From positions 496,001 to 560,000 of the forward strand of contig NZ_JAFBDB010000001.1 in the NCBI RefSeq assembly GCF_016908015.1: a stretch of 64,000 nucleotides of DNA, written 5' to 3'. Each line of letters starts with the position of its first letter. The first letter of the stretch is position 1. Below are positions 53,443 to 62,142 of this stretch, in pieces. The notes under the pieces are model-generated. The model saw nothing but the letters and a program-made list of their open reading frames with translations. It searched no databases and was not told the DNA's origin. This stretch comes from Clostridium pascui (GTDB lineage Bacteria; Bacillota; Clostridia; Clostridiales; Clostridiaceae). The position numbers and the translations under genes are program-made.

Positions 53443-54123
53443 ATGTATTCACCAGTTTACACACATCAAATTGAAACAAGAAAAAAAAGAACCTATAAAT
53501 TATTTCAAATATTATTTTCTTTAACATTTAGTTTGTTTATTATTGCTTCAGCAGTAAAATTCACATTGATGTTTAAACCTTTATACTATTTCGATATTCA
53601 ACACTTAAATATAGTAGATCATTCAAACTTTAGTAAAGATGAAATAGTAAAAAATTATGATTATGTTATTGATTATTTGTTAAGTTCAAAGAAGCAGGAC
53701 TTTAAACTGCCATCGATTCCATATTCAAAATATGGACAAATTCACTTTAAAGATGTCAAAAGAATTTTCACTTCTATTGATATTTTGCTAATTATAACTG
53801 GACTTATTAGTGCTATAGGATTATTAATTACTCTTAAACATAAAAAATTTGACTTTCTAAAACAAACATCTTCCATATTAATAATACTACCAATAGTACT
53901 TGTAACAGCTTTTCTGATAAATTTTGATGCTGCTTTTACTATATTTCATAAGATATTTTTTAGAAATGATTACTGGATATTTGATCCTGACTTGGATCCC
54001 ATCATAAAGATACTCCCTGAAGAATTTTTCTTTCACTCTGCACTATTAATTGTAATTGTAATAATTTTAAGCATCATAGTCTTAAAATTGCTTTATAGTA
54101 AATTTAGTAAATTAACATATTAA
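53443..54123 (+). CDS. Integral membrane protein, TIGR01906/DUF1461-like
   Basis: A 226-residue membrane protein with about four helices (~27-45, ~110-128, ~145-162, ~195-218). The loop between helices 1 and 2 (VDHSNFSKDEIVKNYDYVIDYLLSSKK...IHFKDVKRIF) and the C-terminal NDYWIFDPDLDPIIKILPEEFF are the TIGR01906 signature. Function unknown. GGGGGTC lies 5 nt before the ATG. Driven by copy F, and its 3' UTR carries stem-loops related to the two sRNAs. Confidence 0.85.
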   Translation: MYSPVYTHQIETRKKRTYKLFQILFSLTFSLFIIASAVKFTLMFKPLYYFDIQHLNIVDHSNFSKDEIVKNYDYVIDYLLSSKKQDFKLPSIPYSKYGQIHFKDVKRIFTSIDILLIITGLISAIGLLITLKHKKFDFLKQTSSILIILPIVLVTAFLINFDAAFTIFHKIFFRNDYWIFDPDLDPIIKILPEEFFFHSALLIVIVIILSIIVLKLLYSKFSKLTY

Positions 54124-54126
54124 AAG

Positions 54127-54207
54127 TGAATTTATTTTCCCAAATATAATTCATACAAATGATGAAGAGAAGTCTGTTCTTCCATCCAGACTTCTCTTTA
54201 TTATTTT
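54127..54207 (+). ncRNA. 3' UTR stem-loops related to the C-rich sRNAs; terminator
   Basis: First hairpin: TGAATT TATTT-TCCC-AAATA T AATTCA (54127-54153), exposing TCCC. Second: AGAGAAGTCTG-TTCTTCCATC-CAGACTTCTCT (54166-54197) followed by TTATTATTTT, a terminator. Its stem shares AGAAGTCTG with the terminator of the sRNA at 63079. It ends the 53443 transcript and might be processed into a short RNA. Confidence 0.5.
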
Positions 54208-54222
54208 AAATAAATAAAAGTA

Positions 54223-54699
54223 TTATAAGCTTCTATTCATCATTCCATTAGGGGCTACATTGTTATTCGTACTTCTATTTTCATTAGTATTTCCATTTGA
54301 GCCATGACAAGCTTCTGCTCCCCCCATTGAATTATGCATTTCAATCATTCCTTCTCTTCCTATGCTCTCCATCATATTAGCCATATTTTCATTTCCACTT
54401 TTTTTTATTATATCAATCATCTTTTGAAAATCTTCTTCTGTAATATTATTCATAAAATCATCCATAGCTTTATAGTTGCCCTTTTCTACTTCATTAGCGA
54501 TGTTCTCATAGCCATTTTTTTTCATTATATCCACCATATCATTATTTATCTCATTTCTGTCTTGACTAACCACTTTGGAAATTTCAGTTTTAAAAGGCTT
54601 GTTAACTACTACTTGACTGTCCTTTTCTTTTGCATAAGCTAATGAAGTTACTCCTAAGGCAAGTACTGCTGCAGTTGTTAATAACATTATTTTTTTCAT
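54223..54699 (-). CDS. Small secreted Met-rich protein
   Basis: A 158-residue exported protein: signal peptide KKIMLLTTAAVLALGVTSLAYA, a helical region with repeated 'M..IMKK.GYENIANE' and 'IIKKSGNENMANM' units, and a MIEMHNSMGGAEACHGSNGN tail rich in Met, His and Asn. No known family recognised. The Met/His content fits periplasm-like metal binding. Preceded by copy I. Confidence 0.75.
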   Translation of the reverse strand: MKKIMLLTTAAVLALGVTSLAYAKEKDSQVVVNKPFKTEISKVVSQDRNEINNDMVDIMKKNGYENIANEVEKGNYKAMDDFMNNITEEDFQKMIDIIKKSGNENMANMMESIGREGMIEMHNSMGGAEACHGSNGNTNENRSTNNNVAPNGMMNRSL

Positions 54700-54736
54700 A
54701 ATTATTTATCTCTCCTTTAACTCTTCGTTTAACTTC

Positions 54737-54772
54737 ATTTTATATTGTGATTGTGAAGGAATTATGAAAGTA
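54737..54772 (-). promoter_or_regulatory. 36-nt regulated promoter, copy I
   Basis: Minus strand: TACTTTCATA ATTCCTTCAC, 10 nt, TAAAAT, ~40 nt before the 54699 start. Back-to-back with copy D, 21 bp apart. Confidence 0.7.
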
Positions 54773-54793
54773 TATAATATCTGTACAGATTAA

Positions 54794-54829
54794 TTTCTTC
54801 ATACCTTCTACATAATTTGATAATATAAT
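54794..54829 (+). promoter_or_regulatory. 36-nt regulated promoter, copy D (drives sRNA 1)
   Basis: TTTCTTCATA CCTTCTACAT, 10 nt, TATAAT. No open frame follows; the next element is a pair of stem-loops ending in a terminator. Confidence 0.8.
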
Positions 54830-54835
54830 ATGTAT

Positions 54836-54960
54836 ATAGAAAGTTAATCCATAAGAAGTCATTATAATAAATAATACAGTAAATTCCCCAATTTACTGTA
54901 TCCCTATCATAAAATAGGAGTCTGTTCCGCCAAACAGACTCCTATTTTAATTTGCTTTTA
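54836..54960 (+). ncRNA. Candidate small RNA 1 with C-rich loops
   Basis: Predicted transcript from copy D of about 120 nt. Stem-loop 1 is TACAGTAAATT-CCCC-AATTTACTGTA (54875-54900), 11 bp with a CCCC tetraloop. A single-stranded TCCCTATC linker follows. Stem-loop 2 is AAAATAGGAGTCTGTT-CCGCCA-AACAGACTCCTATTTT (54911-54948), a 16-bp terminator with AATTTGCTTTT tail. No start codon with a ribosome site lies in it. The C-rich loops are complementary in kind to Shine-Dalgarno sequences. Homologous to the RNA at 63079. Confidence 0.75.
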
Positions 54961-54961
54961 T

Positions 54962-55081
54962 CTATTTTCTACTTTCTATGACATCTCTCATTTTCCTATA
55001 TTGCTCTTCATCAATTTCGCATCTTATATACTCTGCACATCTTAGCAAATGTACTATATTCCTATAAGTGTTTCTCCATGC
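54962..55081 (-). other. Startless open frame antisense to the sRNA1-55134 gap
   Basis: About 40 open codons on the minus strand (ending ...CEIDEEQYRKMRDVIESRK) without ATG and without a convincing ribosome site. The peptide looks coding and resembles the ends of short SHOCT-like proteins, so it may be a gene remnant. Its upstream end overlaps promoter copy C. Confidence 0.3.
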
Positions 55082-55106
55082 TTTCTACATATTTTATTAA
55101 TATAAT
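55071..55106 (+). promoter_or_regulatory. 36-nt regulated promoter, copy C
   Basis: TTTCTCCATG CTTTCTACAT, 10 nt, TATAAT, 28 nt before the small SHOCT gene. Confidence 0.8.
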
Positions 55107-55133
55107 ATAACTAGTGAAAGGAGGTTGAAAGTT

Positions 55134-55325
55134 ATGATGTTTCTACCAATGGTTACTTTACTTATTTTCATGTTTCTTTATTTAAATCCTTTTGAGAATC
55201 AAAATAATCTAAGTTGCAGCAAAGTTAGACAATCAAATAAAGCCTTGGATATTTTAGATAGAAGATTTGCTGACGGGAAAATAAGTAGAGATGAATACCT
55301 AAGGATAAGATCCTTGCTAAAATGA
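55134..55325 (+). CDS. Small membrane SHOCT-domain protein
   Basis: A 63-residue protein: one membrane helix (FLPMVTLLIFMFLYLNPF) and a SHOCT-like helix pair (ALDILDRRFADGKISRDEYLRIRSLL). ATG 55134 lies 9 nt after AAAGGAGG; an in-frame TTG at 55125 is too close. A shorter relative of the 49068 product, with the same promoter type, so probably the same pathway. Confidence 0.82.
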   Translation: MMFLPMVTLLIFMFLYLNPFENQNNLSCSKVRQSNKALDILDRRFADGKISRDEYLRIRSLLK

Positions 55326-55410
55326 TTATAAATTTATAACTGTAATATATTTAAAACATGCATATAGATAACATTCAAAACTCATTCCGATTATTTTTCA
55401 ACATGCTAAT

Positions 55411-55445
55411 AAAGGGATGCACTAAAACAGTGCATCCCTTTATAT
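55411..55445. terminator. Bidirectional intrinsic terminator
   Basis: AAAGGGATGCACT / AGTGCATCCCTTT with a short AAAAC loop, followed by ATATTATTT. Confidence 0.82.
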
Positions 55446-55548
55446 TATTTAAAGACATATCAGCATGTATTATTTTCTTTATAATAATGTAACATAAAAT
55501 ATCACTTCAACATATAATTGGAATAGATAGTATCTTTAGGAGGATAAA

Positions 55549-56682
55549 ATGTACAATAATATAAAAGAGGTTTGTCCCCTTACATCAAATACCACAAGAG
55601 TTTGTAGCTCTACTTCTGTGGATACATCAGTTGGTGTATCTAAAATTGTTTTTACACATATGAAGCCTAACGCTGTAATTTTAGTTAATAAAAATGAAGT
55701 TTTTGATGCAATAGCCGCTGCGCCATTAGTTCATATGCCTATCGATGCTTCCATTTTATTTACTGATGGCAATAGGTTAAGCAAGGAAACATTAATTGAA
55801 ATAAGACGTTTATGCCATAAAGGATACAAAGGAATACATGTAATATTGGTTGGTAATATTTCCAATAACATAGCTATAGAACTAAATCATTATGGTTTAA
55901 AAACCTATCGTGTATCTGGCCGTAACGCCTATGAAACTGCATGTAAAATACCTAATTTAAGAAAGCATTTTGAAAATATACTCATAGTCTCCGGTGAAAA
56001 TTTTTCTGAGGGCATAATGACTCCTTATTGGAGTGCTCATCATGGTGATCCAATACTTTATGTAAAGAAGGATAGTATTCCAGATTGCACAATAGAATCT
56101 ATCAAAAAAATACATGATATTAATGTTTATATTGTAGGTTCAACAAAAACTATATCAAAGGCTGTTGAAAAAGATTTAGGTAAGCTAGATAATATAAAAA
56201 ACTTAACTAGAATTGATGGTGAAAATCCTTACCAGATTGCAGTGAATTTTGCTAAATACAAGGATTCTAAAACTGAATTTGGTTGGGGTAGAAATTATGT
56301 AGATGGTCATGCCTTTACCTTTGGCACCCTAAATCATCCTATGGATACATTAGCTGGGATGCTTTTTGCTCATATGGGTAAGCATACACCTCTTCTTTTA
56401 ATAGGTGATAATGCTGTACCTCCTGTAGTAGAAAAGTATATAAAGTCAATTAAACCTATTCCACCAAAAGATATGCCTCGTCCTCCATTTATGCATGGAT
56501 TTATTTTAGGTGATACATCACATATTACTTATACTGCACAAGTTAAAATTGAAAATATCCTTTCTATTGACCATGAAATGATGGAAATGGGAAATATGAG
56601 TCATCATACTAATGAAGCTGAGAATTTGTCACATACAAAGATTACATGCAGATTTTGCGACATAACAGACATACTTGATTAA
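55549..56682 (+). CDS. CWB2-like protein without signal peptide
   Basis: A 377-residue protein with cell-wall-binding-repeat-2-like units (NEVFDAIAAAPLVHMPIDASILFTDGNRLSKETLIEI; VILVGNISNNIAIELN..YGLKTYRVSGRNAYETACKI; then ILIVSGENFSEGIMTPYWSAHHGDPILYV). Unlike exported CWB2 proteins it has no signal peptide. The C-terminus is Met/His-rich (HEMMEMGNMSHHTNEAENLSH) and ends CRFCDITDILD. A clear TAGGAGG precedes the ATG. Role unknown; the tail may bind copper. I found only a poor match to the 36-nt element upstream. Confidence 0.78.
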   Translation: MYNNIKEVCPLTSNTTRVCSSTSVDTSVGVSKIVFTHMKPNAVILVNKNEVFDAIAAAPLVHMPIDASILFTDGNRLSKETLIEIRRLCHKGYKGIHVILVGNISNNIAIELNHYGLKTYRVSGRNAYETACKIPNLRKHFENILIVSGENFSEGIMTPYWSAHHGDPILYVKKDSIPDCTIESIKKIHDINVYIVGSTKTISKAVEKDLGKLDNIKNLTRIDGENPYQIAVNFAKYKDSKTEFGWGRNYVDGHAFTFGTLNHPMDTLAGMLFAHMGKHTPLLLIGDNAVPPVVEKYIKSIKPIPPKDMPRPPFMHGFILGDTSHITYTAQVKIENILSIDHEMMEMGNMSHHTNEAENLSHTKITCRFCDITDILD

Positions 56683-56683
56683 A

Positions 56684-56740
56684 AAAATAAACATCAGAAC
56701 TAGAGGTGTAACCTCTTAGTTATGATGTTTATTTATATTG
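56684..56740. terminator. Bidirectional intrinsic terminator
   Basis: AAATAAACATCA…TGATGTTTATTT with an inner ACTAGAGG/CCTCTTAGT pairing, between convergent genes. Confidence 0.82.
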
Positions 56741-56764
56741 ATAATTTTATTTACAATGCTTTAA

Positions 56765-58591
56765 TTATTGACTTAAATAAGTATCTCGCACTTTTTCTAA
56801 ATCTGCAGTATTTAAGTTATCCACTACTTCAATTATTCCTAAAATGAAATCCTCTTTAACTATTGCATATCCACCAACTTTTTTCGGACTAAATTCTATC
56901 TCATTTATACCCTTTTTAGCATTAAATGAAGTAATTTCATCTCCTGTAGTTGCATCTACAATGAGATATTTACCTTCAACATTATCAAAGTCATTTAAAT
57001 CAAAGGTTAGCTTAGTTTTAGCAGTATTTCCTGTAACAACTATTAATGGCTGCAATTCATAACCAATACCTCTGAATTTTGCACTTTGGTAGTTTCCAAG
57101 AGCTGAAGCTTTATTAATTAATGTATCAGTTGGAACCTTTGAGATATCATTACCATAAATGCTTTGTGCTGAAGATGCCCCTTCAGAATCCTCATCTAAA
57201 GGAACTGCACAGCAGCTTGGACCTGTGCTTGGAGGTGGAATGGAAGCATCAGTTTTTGATGTATCAACTGTTTCAAGATTATCTACAACCTTTATTACTC
57301 CCCTTATCATTCCCATCCAGCAGCTAAAATTTATATCCTTATCTCCTGGAGTAAATTCTACAATATTTTCACCTTTTTTAATTTTTTGTTCAACTCCTAC
57401 AGATGATGCTACAATAGCATTATTACAAGAATTTAATTGTTCACCATTAATTACCCACTTTACCGGCATTCCCTTTTGTACATAAAATGCATTAGGAGTG
57501 TATCCATTGTTGTTTGCAGTCATCCTTATAACCTGCACTCCATTTTCAACAGTAGCTTTAGCTATATTCCCACTAGCTGAAGCTGAAGAACCTCCTCCAA
57601 GTAAGCTTTGTACTTTACTAGCTACCATTGGCATTGGATTAATATTTACACCTGCTAGTGCAAAGCCTCTATTTCCCATAATAAATCCAAGAACTATAAT
57701 AAGAACACCACTAAATTTAAGAATTTTCTTTGTGTAACCTTTACTTAAAAGCCCTGAAACAGCGCCAAATGTAAGCATTAGTGGTACCGTTCCAATTGCA
57801 AACATGAACATTGATAAAGCACCTTTTGTAGCACTTCCTGTTCCTAACGCAAAAAGTTGCATAGTTTGAAGGGGACCACAAGGCATAAGTCCATTTAAAA
57901 TTCCTACTACAAGAGGAGAAGCAGACTTATTTTTACTTTTGCATGATATGTGAGGTAGTTTAATATTAAACTTTCTAAATGCGCTAAACCCAGCCATATT
58001 AAATCCCATCATAATCATAAATATACCAGCAAATATTTGAAGCCCTGCTTTTGCAGTAATCGAAATAGAAAATACAGATCCTAGTGCACCAATTATTCCA
58101 CCTAAAATAGTATAAGATAGAACTCTTCCTAAATTATATAGAAGTGCTGGCTGTATAGCTTCAAATTTATTATTGCTTTCTTTTGATAAGCTCTGCGAAA
58201 GCATAATTCCACCACACATACCTACACAGTGAATTGAAGTAAGAACTCCAACTACAAAAAGAACTGCATAAGAAGCATTGGTAAGTTTTGACTCCATATC
58301 AAAACCACTTGTTTTCATACCAAGCATAATTACAGCTGCTACTATTATAAAAACTCCCATGAATTTATAGTCATTAGAGCTTTCTGTACTGTAACCAGCA
58401 CTTTTGATAGCAGATTTAATTTTATTTGAATCACAAAGTTCATCATCATATTCAACTTTAGCAAATTGCCCCACATAACTTGCTTTTACATTTAATATTC
58501 CATCCAATTTTTTAATGGCTTTTTCTACTCTGTTTTCACAAGATGCACAGGTCATATCATACACCTTATACTTTTCTCTTACAATACTCAT
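56765..58591 (-). CDS. HMA - TauE/DsbD-like membrane - cupredoxin fusion protein
   Basis: A 608-residue fusion. Residues 1-68 are an HMA domain with the Cu-binding YDMTCASCENRVEKA. Residues ~75-320 are a six-helix sulfite-exporter/DsbD-like membrane domain (VLTSIHCVGMCGGIMLSQSL, VGILNGLMPCGPLQTMQLFALG). Residues ~345-440 form a cupredoxin-like domain (NNNGYTPNAFYVQKGMPVKWVING...INFSCWMGMIRGVIKV with Cys and Met ligands). A SCCAVPLDED linker and a second beta domain follow. Probably copper trafficking or detoxification at the membrane. Copy K lies ~130 nt upstream. Confidence 0.88.
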   Translation of the reverse strand: MSIVREKYKVYDMTCASCENRVEKAIKKLDGILNVKASYVGQFAKVEYDDELCDSNKIKSAIKSAGYSTESSNDYKFMGVFIIVAAVIMLGMKTSGFDMESKLTNASYAVLFVVGVLTSIHCVGMCGGIMLSQSLSKESNNKFEAIQPALLYNLGRVLSYTILGGIIGALGSVFSISITAKAGLQIFAGIFMIMMGFNMAGFSAFRKFNIKLPHISCKSKNKSASPLVVGILNGLMPCGPLQTMQLFALGTGSATKGALSMFMFAIGTVPLMLTFGAVSGLLSKGYTKKILKFSGVLIIVLGFIMGNRGFALAGVNINPMPMVASKVQSLLGGGSSASASGNIAKATVENGVQVIRMTANNNGYTPNAFYVQKGMPVKWVINGEQLNSCNNAIVASSVGVEQKIKKGENIVEFTPGDKDINFSCWMGMIRGVIKVVDNLETVDTSKTDASIPPPSTGPSCCAVPLDEDSEGASSAQSIYGNDISKVPTDTLINKASALGNYQSAKFRGIGYELQPLIVVTGNTAKTKLTFDLNDFDNVEGKYLIVDATTGDEITSFNAKKGINEIEFSPKKVGGYAIVKEDFILGIIEVVDNLNTADLEKVRDTYLSQ

Positions 58592-58722
58592 AAATTCCCT
58601 CCTAGTATGTATTCATAATATAAAGTAACTCTTACTTTATATTTCATAACGCTAAAATAAATTACTATTTTGTTTTTAACATATCAAATTCATTTTAAAA
58701 CTTGAGATTATTTTATGAGTAT

Positions 58723-58758
58723 AGTATATAGAAAATATATGTTGATTGTATGAAGACA
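58723..58758 (-). promoter_or_regulatory. 36-nt regulated promoter, copy K
   Basis: Minus strand: TGTCTTCATA CAATCAACAT, 10 nt, TATACT. The weakest repeat match of the set, but the spacing is exact. Confidence 0.6.
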
Positions 58759-58764
58759 AGAAAC

Positions 58765-58808
58765 TATAAAGAAGCTTTGGTAAAATTAATTACTAAAGCT
58801 TCTTTATT
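58765..58808 (-). terminator. Intrinsic terminator of the copper operon
   Basis: AAAGAAGCTTT / AAAGCTTCTTT with inner extension, following the copZ-like stop. Separates it from the copy K transcript. Confidence 0.8.
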
Positions 58809-58813
58809 ATATT

Positions 58814-59029
58814 TTATAATACTTCTATTCCTACAACCTCATATCCTGCATCTTCTATAGCAAATTTTATATCTTCATCTTTTACCTCTATAGATGCCTC
58901 AATTATTGCTGTTTTATCATCTAAATTCACATCTACACTAGTCACTTCGTTAAGTTCTTTTAATGCCTCCTTAACATGATTAACACAATGTCCACAGCTC
59001 ATTCCTTCAACTAATATTTTCTTTTTCAT
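58814..59029 (-). CDS. copZ: CopZ-like copper chaperone
   Basis: A 71-residue HMA protein: ILVEGMSCGHCVNHVKEALKEL, with the GMSCGHC Cu(I) site, and DAGYEVVGIEVL. Delivers Cu(I) to CopA. AGGAGG precedes the start. Downstream of copA across a ~165-nt structured spacer. Confidence 0.92.
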   Translation of the reverse strand: MKKKILVEGMSCGHCVNHVKEALKELNEVTSVDVNLDDKTAIIEASIEVKDEDIKFAIEDAGYEVVGIEVL

Positions 59030-59059
59030 TTTTAATTCCTCCTAAAAATATATATTTAA

Positions 59060-59194
59060 ATGTTTTAATCCAACTTAATAGGAAACTCCTTCTCGTTCCT
59101 CGAATGAGTACTCGAAGAGTAAGCGACCATCACCAAATTAAAAATTTGGGATGTCTGCTTAACTGACTCACATCAAATCATAGATTTGAGTTCC
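59060..59194 (-). repeat. Multi-hairpin intergenic element between copA and copZ
   Basis: Three consecutive dyads on the minus strand: ACTCAAATC/TTGATGTGAGT, CATCCCAAATT/ATTTGGTGATG and CTTCGAGTACTC/ATTCGAGG. No open frame and no U-tail. It has the compact, GC-richer look of an intergenic repeat family or an mRNA processing/stability element. Confidence 0.55.
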
Positions 59195-61648
59195 CTACTT
59201 AGCTGGCTTAAATCCCTTTAATCTTAAAGCATTAGCCAGTACTGATACGGAACTAAGACTCATAGCAGCTGCCGCAATGATAGGATTTAAAAGTGGTCCA
59301 CCAAAGATATACAGTATTCCCATTGCTACAGGTATACCTAAAGTATTGTATCCAAATGCCCAAAACAAGTTTTCTTTAATATTTAATATAGTTTTCTTAC
59401 TTAATTGTATTGCAGTTGGTACATCCATCAAGTCACTCCTCATAAGAACTATATCTGCTGATTCCATAGCTACATCTGTACCTGAACCTATAGCTATACC
59501 AATATCTGCTTGCGCTAGTGCTGGAGCATCGTTTATACCATCACCAACCATAGCAACCTTCTTACCTTCAGCTTGAAGCTTCTTAACTTCATTAGCCTTA
59601 TCTTGAGGAAGAACTTCTGCTAGTATTCTATCTATTCCAACTTGCTTAGCTATGGCTTCTGCTGTTCGTTTATTATCTCCTGTTATCATTGCTACTTCAA
59701 TTCCCATTTCATGAAGCTTTTCTATTGCTTTTTTACTGTTTTCTTTAACAGTATCTGCTACAGCAATGATACCTACCATCTTTCCATCAATACTCACATA
59801 CATTGGAGTCTTACCCTCTCCAGCTAGCTTATGAGAAGTTTCCTCTAGATTTTCCAAGGATATATTACTTTCCACCATAAGTTTTCTGTTTCCAAGTAAA
59901 ATATCTTTTCCATCTATTTTAACTTCAATTCCATGACCAGGAATGGCCTTAAAGAAATCAAGTTTCTTAAATTCTAGTCCCTTTTCCTCAGCACCTTTTA
60001 CAATAGCCTCGCCAAGAGGATGCTCTGATCCCTTTTCTGCTGATGCAGCTAATTGCAATAAATAATCCTGTGTTATATCATTTGTAACAACTACATCTGT
60101 AACCTTTGGCTTACCTTCTGTAATGGTACCAGTTTTATCAAATACTATTGTTTTTACTTTATGAGCAGTTTCTAAAGCAGCACCACTCTTTATTAGTACA
60201 CCATATTCCGCACCTTTTCCCGTTCCAACCATTATTGCTGTTGGAGTTGCAAGGCCTAGCGCACAAGGACAAGCAATTACCAGAACTGATATAAATATAG
60301 TAAGAGCAAACACCCCTGTTTCACCAGACATATACCAAGCAAAAGCTGAAATAACTGCAATCACCATAACTACTGGAACAAAATAACCTGAAATTATATC
60401 AGCTAATTTGGCAATTGGCGCCTTAGAGCCCTGTGCATCTTCTACTAGCTTTATAATTTGAGCTAAAGCTGTATCTTTACCAACCTTTGTGGCTCTATAT
60501 TTTATAGTACCATTCTTATTAATACTTGCACCGATAATTTTATCTCCAATATTTTTTTCTACAGGTATACTTTCTCCTGTTAACATAGATTCATCTACTG
60601 AAGTAATTCCTTCTACAACTTCTCCATCTACAGGCATCTTTTCTCCTGGCTTAACTACAATTATATCTCCTACTTCAACTTCTTCTATAGGAGTTTCAAT
60701 TTCTTTTCCATCTCTAATAATAGTAGCTGTTTTAGGAGCAAGTCCCATAAGCTTTTTTATAGCCTCAGAGGTTTTTCCTTTAGTAACTGACTCTAAATAT
60801 TTTCCAAGTGTAATAAGTGTTATAATAACTGCTGCTGATTCAAAGTATAAATCATATGCATAATCTACATTACCACCAAAAATCTGTACTATAGCAAATA
60901 TACCGTATAAGAATGCCGCGCTGGTACCTAATGCAATTAAAGAATCCATGTTAGGACTTCTCCTAAATAAAGATTTGAATCCTACTGTAAAGAATTTATA
61001 GCCCGCAGCCATAACAGGCATAACGAGTACTAACTGTACTATAGCAAAGGTTCTAGGATTTACCATAGGGTCTATAACTTCTGGCAGTTTAAATCCAATA
61101 GGCTCACCAAACATATGACCCATAGTTATAACAAGTAATGGTACTGAAAATATTGCTGCTATAACAAACTTTTGCCATAATAACTTTATTTCTTTTTCTT
61201 TTCTCTCTTTATCTGCATCTACATTAGTTTCTTCTTCTATAGCTTTGTAACCTTCCTTTTCTATTACTTTTCTTATATCTGAAACTCTAACCTTTGAAGA
61301 ATCATAACTTATATTTAAATTTTCTGTTGCAAAATTTACATTAGATTCTATAACACCATCTAATTTTTTTGTTACTCTTTCTACTGTTTTTGCACAAGCT
61401 GCACAAGTCATTCCCTGAATCTTTAATGTCTTTGTACTAGATTCAGTTTTAGCTTTGAATCCTGCCTTTTCAACAGCTGCTTGAATATCTTCAATTGATA
61501 CCTTGTTTTCATCAAAGTCAACATTTAATTTTTCTGTAGCAAAGTTTACATTTGCATCATTAACACCTTGCAGCTTTTTAGATGCTCTTTCTACAGCCTT
61601 AGCACAAGCAGCACAGGTCATTCCTTCTATTTTAAGAACTTTATTCAA
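59195..61648 (-). CDS. copA: Copper-exporting P1B-type ATPase CopA
   Basis: An ~817-residue P1B-ATPase with two N-terminal HMA domains (both [20 protein letters not shown] types, residues ~10 and ~80). It has the metal-site helix [15 protein letters not shown], phosphorylation site [12 protein letters not shown] motif [13 protein letters not shown] and [15 protein letters not shown]. Exports Cu(I). The TTG at 61648 after GAGGTGAAGATA is preferred over a GTG at 61657. In an operon with csoR, the LDCC protein and copZ. Confidence 0.96.
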   Translation of the reverse strand: MNKVLKIEGMTCAACAKAVERASKKLQGVNDANVNFATEKLNVDFDENKVSIEDIQAAVEKAGFKAKTESSTKTLKIQGMTCAACAKTVERVTKKLDGVIESNVNFATENLNISYDSSKVRVSDIRKVIEKEGYKAIEEETNVDADKERKEKEIKLLWQKFVIAAIFSVPLLVITMGHMFGEPIGFKLPEVIDPMVNPRTFAIVQLVLVMPVMAAGYKFFTVGFKSLFRRSPNMDSLIALGTSAAFLYGIFAIVQIFGGNVDYAYDLYFESAAVIITLITLGKYLESVTKGKTSEAIKKLMGLAPKTATIIRDGKEIETPIEEVEVGDIIVVKPGEKMPVDGEVVEGITSVDESMLTGESIPVEKNIGDKIIGASINKNGTIKYRATKVGKDTALAQIIKLVEDAQGSKAPIAKLADIISGYFVPVVMVIAVISAFAWYMSGETGVFALTIFISVLVIACPCALGLATPTAIMVGTGKGAEYGVLIKSGAALETAHKVKTIVFDKTGTITEGKPKVTDVVVTNDITQDYLLQLAASAEKGSEHPLGEAIVKGAEEKGLEFKKLDFFKAIPGHGIEVKIDGKDILLGNRKLMVESNISLENLEETSHKLAGEGKTPMYVSIDGKMVGIIAVADTVKENSKKAIEKLHEMGIEVAMITGDNKRTAEAIAKQVGIDRILAEVLPQDKANEVKKLQAEGKKVAMVGDGINDAPALAQADIGIAIGSGTDVAMESADIVLMRSDLMDVPTAIQLSKKTILNIKENLFWAFGYNTLGIPVAMGILYIFGGPLLNPIIAAAAMSLSSVSVLANALRLKGFKPAK

Positions 61649-61667
61649 TATCTTCACCTCTTTTTAA

Positions 61668-61805
61668 TTACTTATTGTTGGTATCAGTTCCTTTTGTATC
61701 ATTGTTAGATTTATTTAAATCGCAACAATCTAATTTGCCATTACCAAAAGATTTGCTATTTTGATCTGCAATTTTTTTTATAAGATTTTTGAAAAAGTTT
61801 TTCAT
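61668..61805 (-). CDS. LDCC-motif small putative metal-binding protein
   Basis: A 45-residue protein: basic amphipathic N-terminus (KNFFKNLIKKIADQ), then GNGKLDCCDLNKSNN. The LDCC(x)LN core marks a small family thought to bind metal. AAGGAGATG precedes ATG 61805. It lies between csoR and copA, so probably belongs to copper handling. Confidence 0.8.
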   Translation of the reverse strand: MKNFFKNLIKKIADQNSKSFGNGKLDCCDLNKSNNDTKGTDTNNK

Positions 61806-61825
61806 ATCATACATCTCCTTTAATA

Positions 61826-62092
61826 TTACTTTTGAATGAGTTTTTCTAAGATGCCTATTATTTCATCAACTTTTTCTTCTCCGCTGTCATGTATAAATGC
61901 ATGTTTTACACAATGGTTTAAGTGTTGTTTTAATATCAGCATATTTGCCCTCTTTAATAAAGCTTGGGAAGCTATTATTTGATTAGATATATCTACACAG
62001 TATCTGTCTTGCTCCAGCATCTTTATAATCCCTTCAATTTGACCCTTTGCAGTTTTTAATGATGCTAAAGCTTTCATTTTCTCTTGATTCAT
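61826..62092 (-). CDS. csoR: Copper-sensing repressor CsoR
   Basis: An 88-residue DUF156/CsoR four-helix protein: LKTAKGQIEGIIKMLEQDRYCVDISNQI and LKQHLNHCVKHAF. It keeps the Cys...His-x3-Cys Cu(I) triad (H and C in QHLNHC), so it is CsoR rather than CstR, which lacks the His. Start 62092 follows AAAGGAGG. Represses the copper operon until Cu(I) binds. Confidence 0.92.
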   Translation of the reverse strand: MNQEKMKALASLKTAKGQIEGIIKMLEQDRYCVDISNQIIASQALLKRANMLILKQHLNHCVKHAFIHDSGEEKVDEIIGILEKLIQK

Positions 62093-62142
62093 TATTTTCC
62101 TCCTTTCGAGTGAAGGTAATCTATTATATTTATTTATCTCTC

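Noticed and set aside
55450-55548. Twelfth copy of the 36-nt element before the CWB2 gene
   Set aside because: ACTTCAACAT occurs but the partner repeat and -10 box are not at the fixed spacing.
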